A stretch of DNA of 22,487 nucleotides from assembly GCA_021464525.1 (NCBI GenBank), contig JADRCO010001110.1, positions 1 through 22,487 on the forward strand, written 5' to 3'. The notes below the pieces were generated by a model, which saw only the letters and a program-made list of their open reading frames with translations, searched no databases and had not been told where the DNA came from. Shown piece by piece: positions 10,296 to 17,193 of this stretch. This DNA is from Rhizophagus sp. LPA8_4_AMF (taxonomy: Eukaryota; Glomeromycota; Glomeromycetes; Glomerales; Glomeraceae). The translations under genes and the position numbers were made by a program. Each line of letters begins with the position of its first letter. The first letter of the stretch is position 1.

Positions 10296-11861
10296 ATGAG
10301 TCAATTAGATGATGAAAAACTAAAATGTGTTCAATGCAAAAAACTGAAACAAAATATAAAAAAAACATATTGTGAGACTTGTATTTCATACAATTGTGAG
10401 CAAAAATATGGGAGATGTGCAGATTGTAAACAAACAAATACAGGGAAGAATTGGTGTCAAGCTTGTAATTCAAAAAGATTTCAACAAAATTTTGATAATT
10501 GGACCAGTGGTAATAATGACATTGATAAGTTAATTCAAAATACTCAATTATCAGCAGAAAATTATCACCAAATATTAGAGTGGATACCCTATAATAGGTT
10601 TGGTAAAACTAAATATATTGCAGAAGGTGGATTTGGAAAAGTATATAAAGCAAGTTGGAAAGATGGCTATATTACACATTGGGATATGAGTTGTCATCAA
10701 TGGAAAAGATGTAGAGATAATAACTCCTTTGTAGCCCTTAAAAGTTTGACTGATTCACAAAATGTTACATTGAAATTTATTAATGAGGTATACTTATCTT
10801 ACTATCTGGGTCTTAAAGTTCATGAATATAGAGTATCAGACCATATTATTAAATGTCATGGAATAACTCAAGATCCTAATACAAAAGAATTTATTATGGT
10901 TATGTATTATGCTGAGAATGGAAATCTAAATAACTCATTAAATATAAGAATTAAAAAGATTTATAGAGAGCATAAAAAATATGACTATTCCAACTTGAGT
11001 TTGAGTTTACAGATATGGAAACATAAAATTAATAACCTCAGAGGTATTTCAGCTGGGCTTAAAAGAATTCATGCCAAGGAATTAATTCATCAAGATTTAC
11101 ATATTGGTAATATAGTATGTAATAATAATTCATCTCGTATAACTGATTTGGGGTTGTGTAAACCAGCAAATTATAATGGAGAAAGTAAAGTGTTTGGTGT
11201 TTTACCTTATTTGGCTCCTGAAATTTTAAGAGGACAAAATTATACCAAAGCTTCAGATATTTATAGACTTGGCATAATTATGTATGAGATTATTTCAGAA
11301 TTTCCTCCATATTATAATGTTGCTCATGATGAAATTTTAGCATTAAATATTTGTGAAGGGTTAAGACCTGAATTTAAAATTAAAGTACCAAAATTAATTT
11401 TACATATAATTAAAAGTTGCTTAGATGCAAACCCATCAAATCGACCTGAAGCAAGAAATCTTTTAAGAACTTTTAGTGAGTGGCTAACTGATATAAAAAG
11501 TTATTCAGATTTCATTAATACAGAATTAATTAAGCAAATTGAAGAAATAGAGATTACTAATAATAATTCATCAGCTAGTAATAATTCAGCTAGTAATTAT
11601 TTATATAAGACACATCCTGAAGCAGTATATAAAAGCAGACCACTTAATTTTGAAAATCTTCCTGAACCAAAAAAATTCTGATGGTTATTATGAAATATAC
11701 GAAAATATATCAACTATGAAATTTCCAGGTAATATTAATTATTTAAATATTTCCATTTATTTATTTATTTTCAAATTATTTATATTAATGATTAATCCTT
11801 TACAGAAAATTACTTAAAACCCGGAAAAAGTGATTGTTTGGAATGCGCAATTAATGATTGA
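10296..11861 (+). CDS. TKL-type protein kinase with Cys-rich head; tail frameshifted at an A7 run
   Basis: A single long exon encodes 461 residues ending at 11681. The head has paired cysteines (C11/C14, C26/C29, C34, C41/C44, C54/C57), compatible with zinc binding. The linker 'ILEWIPYNRF' precedes the kinase domain. Glycine loop is at 109-117, K149 in 'VALK', E164 a helix-C candidate, D267 and N272 the catalytic pair, DLG at 284-286, APE at 307-309. The HRD arginine is Gln (HQD, 265-267). The frame ends just after 'NLPEPKK' within seven As (11669-11675). Removing one A from the reading continues with 'NSDGYYEIYENIS', a GTAATA donor at 11729, an acceptor at 11805, and a last exon 11806-11861 ending 'LECAIND', all resembling sibling tails. 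So the gene is either truncated by a real 1-nt insertion or carries an assembly error. The domain itself is complete. Confidence 0.85.
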
Positions 11862-12275
11862 ATATGAACAAAAGTAAGTTTAATCATTAATAATAAAATT
11901 ATTACCAGTATTAAACCTTTTTTAGATTTTATCATGATGATTAAAATATAGTTTTCATTTGATGATTCATGATTATACATAGTATATATAGCAAGTATTC
12001 ATATTTTTTGTTCAACACTGATTATAGGATAGAATATAAACTTATTTTTACATAAATAAAATCAGTATGTAATTGAGCAATATATTTCATTACCATGTAA
12101 ATTCACTCTATTTTGCTTATTTTGTTAAAAAAGCAGGTATTCATAAAAGTACAATTATAAAATTAAATTTTGAATAAATGAAATTAATCAATTAGAAAAA
12201 CATTACATTAAACACCTTTATTGTCCAAAGTGTAGCATAGGACCATTTACTTCCAAGAATTTCAGATGCAATATC
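11862..12275. other. AT-rich intergenic DNA, no gene seen
   Basis: Downstream flank of the kinase and left flank of the hAT-like element. No open frame or RNA recognised. Confidence 0.5.
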
Positions 12276-12620
12276 ATTCTGTCTAAAGTTGGATAATGGT
12301 CCTGAAAGACCATGGTCTACGGTCTACACCCTAAAAAGATGGACCGGCTGTCTTGGTGTAGGACCACAGTCTTCTGGTTTTTTTATTACGTGACCAAAGA
12401 CTGGTAAGACCGTCAGTCTTTATAAGGACTGTGGTCCTACTTTTCAAGGATTGTCAGTCTTTTTTTTTTAATTTTTTCAAAAAAAAAAATTTTTTAGGTT
12501 CAGACTTTGGACTTCAGAAGTCTTAGCTATATACTACTTTGGACATTAAAGCTGGTTTTTTTCATTATTTTTGTGTTGTTTCTTTATTACTTTTAATTTT
12601 TTTTAGATACACCAGACTTC

Positions 12621-12893
12621 TTGAATTTTGTGAATTTTTTTTTATCTTTAAAAATCATTAATTTTTCTTTTCTTTTTATTTTAGGCTGCTTGAGTTTTCC
12701 TAAAATGCTGGTGTCAGACAAATACTACAAACTAGACTTTAGAATTAAGATAACTGAAGAAGGTACCCGAGGAAGGATTTTTGTAGAGAATACTATGACT
12801 TTTTGGAATTGGGACCTGGCAAGTGACTCAAATGACATTAAAACATCTAGATCATTAGTCATGTGTCATTTGGGTCATTTCAAGGTTAAATGA
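12621..12893 (+). other. Gene-like segment inside the hAT-like element, unrecognised
   Basis: A 90-codon frame whose part after a TTTTATTTTAG acceptor-like site (12685) encodes 'GCLSFPKMLVSDKYYKLDF' and 'EEGTRGRIFVEN'. It has mixed composition unlike the flanking T-rich DNA. It runs into the AATGAC repeat, so its end is not meaningful. Further acceptor-like TTTTTTGTAG sites follow at 13184 and 13274, and after the last a frame encodes 'LPDDSDFRNWDTF' to a stop at 13348. This could be a captured or decayed host gene with introns. No family is recognised. Confidence 0.3.
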
Positions 12894-13122
12894 CGTCATT
12901 TGAAAAATTAAATCATATGATCTAATAATTTTGGCCAAAGTTATTTATTTTCAATTTTTCATTAGATGAACATATCACGTGATTTTATAAGTTTGTAATT
13001 CTGGCCGGAATTATAGGTTTGGCCTAAATTATACTAAATGACTCAAATAACAAATGACATCAAATGACTAGATCATTCAAAGGTCATTCAGAATCATTTA
13101 TCATTTGGTTAAATGACCCGGT
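12814..13122. mobile_element. Nested element made of AATGAC/GTCATT words
   Basis: About 309 bp. Both flanks carry roughly five AATGAC or GTCATT words each, with an AT-rich centre holding GGCC motifs (12930, 13001, 13019) and TCACGTGAT. The ends ACCTGG...CAAATGA and, inverted, ACCGGG...CAAATGA agree at about 15 of 23 positions. I found no convincing target duplication. It interrupts the interior of the 12284-13623 element. Confidence 0.45.
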
Positions 13123-13274
13123 AAGAGGGGGTTTTCATGTTTTTTAAGAAATAATACTAAAGTTTTTTCATTTTTTTTTTGTAGTGAATACTATGAACCG
13201 GATAACAGAAGGAGGGTTTTTTCATGTTTTCTTTTAAGAAACATTATTAACATTTCCTCTTTTCTTTTTTGTAG
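13118..13274 (+). repeat. Tandem duplication of an intron-acceptor-like module
   Basis: Two diverged copies (13118-13184 and 13198-13274) each start CCGG-TAA, pass through GAGGG-TTTTCATGTTTT and TTAAGAAA, and end in a long T tract plus TTTTGTAG. Confidence 0.55.
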
Positions 13275-13715
13275 GGCTACCAGATGATTCAGATTTCAGA
13301 AACTGGGATACATTTAATATGTTTGATATAAGGGAATACATCCTTTAAATTACATAATGCTTGTTTAATAAAGTACAAGTTAAATAAAGCAATTTGAAAC
13401 ATAAAACTGGTCAGTCTTTATTATAAGATGTGTATTAGCAATTAGTTAAATTATTTATTTAGTAAACAGATTATTTTTAATACGAAGACTGGTGAGAGGA
13501 CCTACATTGGTCCTGGGACCAGTTTGATTGCGCCACAAAAAAAAGACCATGGTTCCAGACTTCCAGTCCAGTCCATCCCAAAGACCAACTGAGATGGACT
13601 GGTAAGACCATTTAACATCTTTAGTTCTGTCTCATTTGACCAATTAGATTTTGTATTTACCTGAATGGTTGTGTTAAATAAAATATTATCTTAATAATAT
13701 ACTGACAAAAGAGAA

Positions 13716-13766
13716 ACCTAACCTAGACTGGGGGTCTTATCCTAGACCTGGGGTCCAGACCCGACC
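13716..13766. repeat. Short CTAGACC/GGGTC word island
   Basis: CTAGAC, GGGGTC and CCAGACCCGACC follow each other in about 50 bp. It is similar in style to the GGTCC islands, but no ends are visible. Confidence 0.4.
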
Positions 13767-14540
13767 TTGTGGCACAGCTGATCATTATCAGCCTCATTTG
13801 TTTATTTACAGTTTTACACCATTTTTCTTTTTCACACAAAATAAACACTCATTCTCTTTATTACACTACTCTTTTGTTTGGTTTTTTTCTTTTATACTCT
13901 TCTTTTTACACAAATTATTTTCTTTTTTTTATGTTAAATATTTTTATTACCATTATTTTCATAATAGTGTTTATGAGAACAACAAAAAAAACTTTTTATA
14001 AATATTTTATAAATACAAAGTGTTCTTTCTCTAACAGTTACACTTTAATACTTGTAATAGGTAAGTTTATTCTGGTTTCTTTGAGTATTGCATTAAATTA
14101 TTATATGTTGTTTGAAACTTTTTTTAACTTAAGTTTGTGATTTTACTAATATGTACATATTTTTTGTAGATATTCATGGTATAATTTTAGCACTTTGATT
14201 AAATTAATTAACTTTAGTTGGTGTGTTAAAAGTAAAATTGTTTGAATACTCTTATTTACAAGCATTAATGGAAATTTATGAAGCTATTTTCATTTAATAA
14301 TGGTATATTTTTTTTTAATACAAGGATATTTTGTAAGGATAGAGTAAATGAAAAATAAAATAAATAATTCTTTACCCAGTTATCAAATATTTGTATTATT
14401 TGATGAATATTTCTAATAGTTGATTTGGTTTATTTTACATCATTTTTTTTGTCATAAAAAATTCCTGAAATATTTCTATATTTCTACAACAATAAAATTA
14501 GGTAAAGTTACAAGATACACGATAAAAATGTTATATACGT
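13767..14540. other. T-rich DNA with a doubtful hydrophobic frame
   Basis: A frame at 13769-14140 (123 codons, no ATG start) is hydrophobic merely because the DNA is T-rich. Phe, Leu, Ile and Tyr dominate, and a second frame overlaps it with the same bias. A GTAAGTTT donor-like site occurs near 14061. I see no supported gene. Confidence 0.4.
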
Positions 14541-14544
14541 GTAG

Positions 14545-14765
14545 TGTGAAAAAATCTTGAAAATTTTCCTAAATGTTACGCGAATATTAGCAAAAAAAAA
14601 TTTATGAAAAATTTTTCTGATAAATATTACGCGCGTATTAGCGTATATTATAGAAAAAAAGTTTATGAAAATTTTTCTAAGATAAATGTTACGCGTGTAT
14701 TATCTATTATGGTATATATATTTGAAAAATTTTCTAGATAAATGTTACGCAATAATAAGTCTTGT
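14545..14765. repeat. Tandem repeat of about 51-62 bp with GTTACGCG core
   Basis: Four units carry AAAATTTT-CT-GATAAATGTTACGCG-GTATTA. The TTACG core lies at about 14575, 14626, 14688 and 14744, so spacing is 51, 62 and 56. The CG-rich core stands out in AT-rich DNA. No coding role is visible. Confidence 0.7.
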
Positions 14766-15105
14766 TCAATGAATTTCAGTGGCTGATTAAACCAATCATA
14801 TTTAAGGACAAGAGGCCGGGATGGATAAGGACGCACAATAAAAAGATGGAAAATTTTTTTTCACTCAGGTGATTCCTCACACGTGACAACTCAAAATTAA
14901 ATTTTGATTGGCTGATTAAAACTTCACAGTTACATTATCATCAAGTTATAATTTATTTTTATATAGTGTGAATACATGGAAAAACTGACTGGCTAGTAAA
15001 AATGAATATAAAGATGTAAGAGTAAGTTCTAATCCATGGCATATAATGGCAATTTCTTTTCTGCTACGCTACATGATTACTATCTAAGATTTATCTATCC
15101 AGTAC
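14766..15105. other. Intergenic DNA, no gene seen
   Basis: Mixed composition with a slightly GC-richer patch around 14805-14850. Nothing recognised. Confidence 0.4.
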
Positions 15106-15264
15106 TCACATTCCAAATTGATTTAACTGAATGTACTCATAACAATTCTTCTTTAATAATCCTTTCATAAAACCCTTGAACCATAGTCTTCTTAATTTCC
15201 TTTCAAATGCATTACATGAACTAAAGTAAACTTTTTTACATCTCTGATTTGAATGAAAAGTTGC
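15106..15264 (-). CDS. Possible small or terminal exon, unknown product
   Basis: On the minus strand 52 codons are open to a TGA at 15106-15108. They encode a basic peptide including 'NAFERKLRRLWFKGFMKGL' and 'NCYEYIQLNQFGM'. The composition is unlike the AT-homopolymer background. There is no ATG at the front. An acceptor-like TATTTTTACAG lies about 50 nt upstream, but the reading frame from it hits a stop, so the model is not closed. This may be part of a gene or a decayed transposon frame. I do not recognise it. Confidence 0.25.
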   Translation of the reverse strand, partial: ATFHSNQRCKKVYFSSCNAFERKLRRLWFKGFMKGLLKKNCYEYIQLNQFGM

Positions 15265-15267
15265 TCA

Positions 15268-15420
15268 AGCTATGCTGATGCTTCTGAATGTTATTGGAAA
15301 CAAACCTGTAAAAATAAAATATTATTAGCAAGATCTAAAAAAGGTGCAGAATCATTAGTGAATTACAATCACCATAAATCTGTATATACCAAAACTTAGT
15401 TTCCAAAAATGAATTAATTA
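15268..15420. other. Intergenic DNA, no gene seen
   Basis: Only the acceptor-like site mentioned for the minus-strand exon candidate is notable. Confidence 0.3.
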
Positions 15421-15429
15421 CTCTAATCT

Positions 15430-15790
15430 CGATATAATAAACAACATGGTATAACGAACTCTTGATTTACCGAACTTTTTTTTAAAAACAATTTTCATAA
15501 TATTCAAAAAAATCTTGGTATACCGAAAATCATATAAACTTTATGGAACTTTTATTGATTTGCCGTTTATTATAAAACATGATAAAAAATTATATAAATT
15601 TAAATGGTCACATGATTTGCCATTACCTGAAATCAATTAATTTCGGCCAGAATTAGAACCACTTAATCTTTGCCTAAATTAATTGAATTCTAAACATCTT
15701 AATTCTGGCCGAAATAATCACATGATTTTATAAACCAATTTTTTTTATCGAACTCTATTATATACCGAACTTTTACTCCAAAACCGTGAA
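15430..15790. mobile_element. MITE-like repeat with TATACCGAAC words and a GGCC inverted pair
   Basis: CGAACTCTTGATTTACCGAAC at 15455 and CGAACTCTATTATATACCGAAC at 15749 are direct flanking copies. GGTATACCGAAAATC lies between them. In the centre TTCGGCCAGAATTA (15642-15655) faces its perfect complement TAATTCTGGCCGAA (15700-15713). TCACATGAT occurs on both sides. Element ends and duplications could not be fixed. Confidence 0.45.
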
Positions 15791-16074
15791 ATGCTATATA
15801 CTGTATATCAAATATACATATTATAATTAATAAAAATTGGTTATGGCTTAATGTCTATCTTTAGATTTTTAATCTTGTTATAAAATTAATGCCACATCAT
15901 CTCTTTATTCATTATTACACACTTACTTTGCAAATAATGTGTGCAAATTATATTTAAATTACCAATAAATTATAATTTACTATCTTATCAACGTATTTAT
16001 ACAATAATTTTAGCTGATTAAGAAAGTATAAATACAATCCATACAAATGATGCTGCTCCAAGGTCCTATCAAGG
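15791..16074. other. AT-rich intergenic DNA, no gene seen
   Basis: No coding, RNA or repeat signal stands out. Confidence 0.4.
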
Positions 16075-16203
16075 GGTAAGGTATGCAAAAAAATTCTATT
16101 AGCAGTACGCATTTTTTCAGGGCTGGAATTATGATAGCGTCAATCAGTATCTAAGAAAGGGAATAAATTTTAGTAGGAATTATCACAAAGGAAAGATCTA
16201 CAT
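16075..16203 (+). repeat. Dispersed hairpin repeat, copy 2
   Basis: It is homologous over its length to 8741-8895 (GGTAAGGT, TACGCATTTTTTCAG, GGAATTATGATAG, GGAAAGATCTACAT). Its core also matches the copy inside the kinase intron at 18328-18416. Confidence 0.65.
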
Positions 16204-16325
16204 ATTTGATCAGTATGTATATTTTTAAGCTTGAATAGTGCCCCTATGAGACATTTTTATTTTATGAACGTTTATAAATTCAATATTTTGATTTGTATAT
16301 TTATTAAGAAAAATAATTAATTTTA

Positions 16326-16457
16326 TCCGGGTAATAACCGGGTCTACTCGGGTCATCACAAATAAAATGATAAACGGGTAAAAACAGGTATTACTAATAC
16401 CTGTTATGGAGTCAGGTAACACTTTTTTTGTTTGGGGATGTTCCAGCTCTAACCCTA
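16326..16457. mobile_element. ACCGGGT word island with hAT-like end and perfect palindrome
   Basis: ACCGGGT, CCGGGTAA and CTCGGGTCA words occur at 16326-16355. AACAGGTATTACTAATACCTGTT at 16383-16405 is a perfect palindrome with 11-bp arms. The right edge CTCTAACCCTA at 16447-16457 reads TAGGGTTAGAG on the other strand, like the ends at 7698 and 22397. No partner end was found on the left. Confidence 0.45.
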
Positions 16458-16887
16458 ATATAGCACCGATGACGATTGCCTTAATTTATAATCTAATCTC
16501 CCATCACCATGCATCCATATATATCAATTGCACAAGCGCCAATTTTCTATATTTTATAGGACAAATAAAAATGACCGAAAGTTACTCAAGGGGGTTTATT
16601 ATAATATTTCTTAATACAATTTTCTCATTTCACGACCATTAAGGTTAGTGCGACATTTGAATAAGCGTCATAAATTTTATTAATCCGATGCATATTAATT
16701 GCTAATTAAAAAATAAAATAAGGAGCTATTACTTATTTGTATAAAAACTTCTTGGCGTTTCAATTTCGGTATGCGCCGTAATGAAAACGGAAGGTACCGT
16801 AAAAATAAATCTTAATTTCATGATACAATTCATAGAATAAAATGGCTTAATAATAAATATAAAATCTTAAATAAATAAATCTTAATA
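16458..16887. other. Intergenic DNA, no gene seen
   Basis: Short frames here lack any recognisable protein. A small CG-containing patch occurs around 16755-16800. Confidence 0.4.
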
Positions 16888-17011
16888 TCACCAGTGGTGA
16901 CGGTCACCAGTGGTGAATTTATGATGTAATTCCGGCCAGTATTTTATTAAATTTTTAATTCTGGCCAAAAGTACATCATAATGCTGGTATGGCGACAATC
17001 ACAACTGGTGA
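16888..17011. mobile_element. 124-bp foldback element with ~51-bp arms
   Basis: The left arm (16888-16939) starts TCACCAGTGGTGA twice, separated by CGG, then runs ATTTATGATGTAATTCCGGCCAG. The right arm (16961-17011), read on the other strand, starts TCACCAGTTGTGATTGTC and ends TTATGATGTA-TTTTGGCCAG. The arms agree over most of their length and enclose about 21 AT-rich bases. It lies about 180 bp past the end of the third kinase gene. Confidence 0.65.
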
Positions 17012-17193
17012 ACTTTAGCAATTTTCTTAATAAAATGGGGATAAATTCCTAGTTGAGATGTCTACGTCAGCATAGTTATTGTACTGTATATTCTGTATAT
17101 TCTTATCATAATGATAAATTTCATTCCATTAATTGATAGATTCGGAATTTAAATTATTATTTGTTTTAATCTGTTTTACTAATTTTTTTTGTA

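Larger units (their letters stand above)
12276..13631. mobile_element. 1.34-kb hAT-like non-autonomous element with 8-bp target duplication
   Basis: The left end reads TAAAGTTGGATAATGGTCCT at 12284. The right end, read inward on the other strand from 13623, reads TAAAGATGTTAAATGGTCTT; 15 of 20 positions agree. Directly outside are ATTCTGTC (12276-12283) and GTTCTGTC (13624-13631), 7 of 8 identical, as expected for a hAT insertion. Both subterminal zones are packed with GGTC, GGACC and CAGTC words (12296-12460 and 13480-13610). One near-perfect inverted pair, GTAGGACCACAGTCTT at 12358 and its complement at 12424-12440, forms a hairpin. The middle holds pyrimidine-rich intron-like segments and a nested AATGAC element. 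I see no transposase, so mobilisation would need one in trans. Confidence 0.7.

Noticed and set aside
13769..14140. 123-codon hydrophobic frame resembling a membrane protein
   Set aside because: No ATG start, overlaps another similarly biased frame, and hydrophobicity follows from T-rich DNA.
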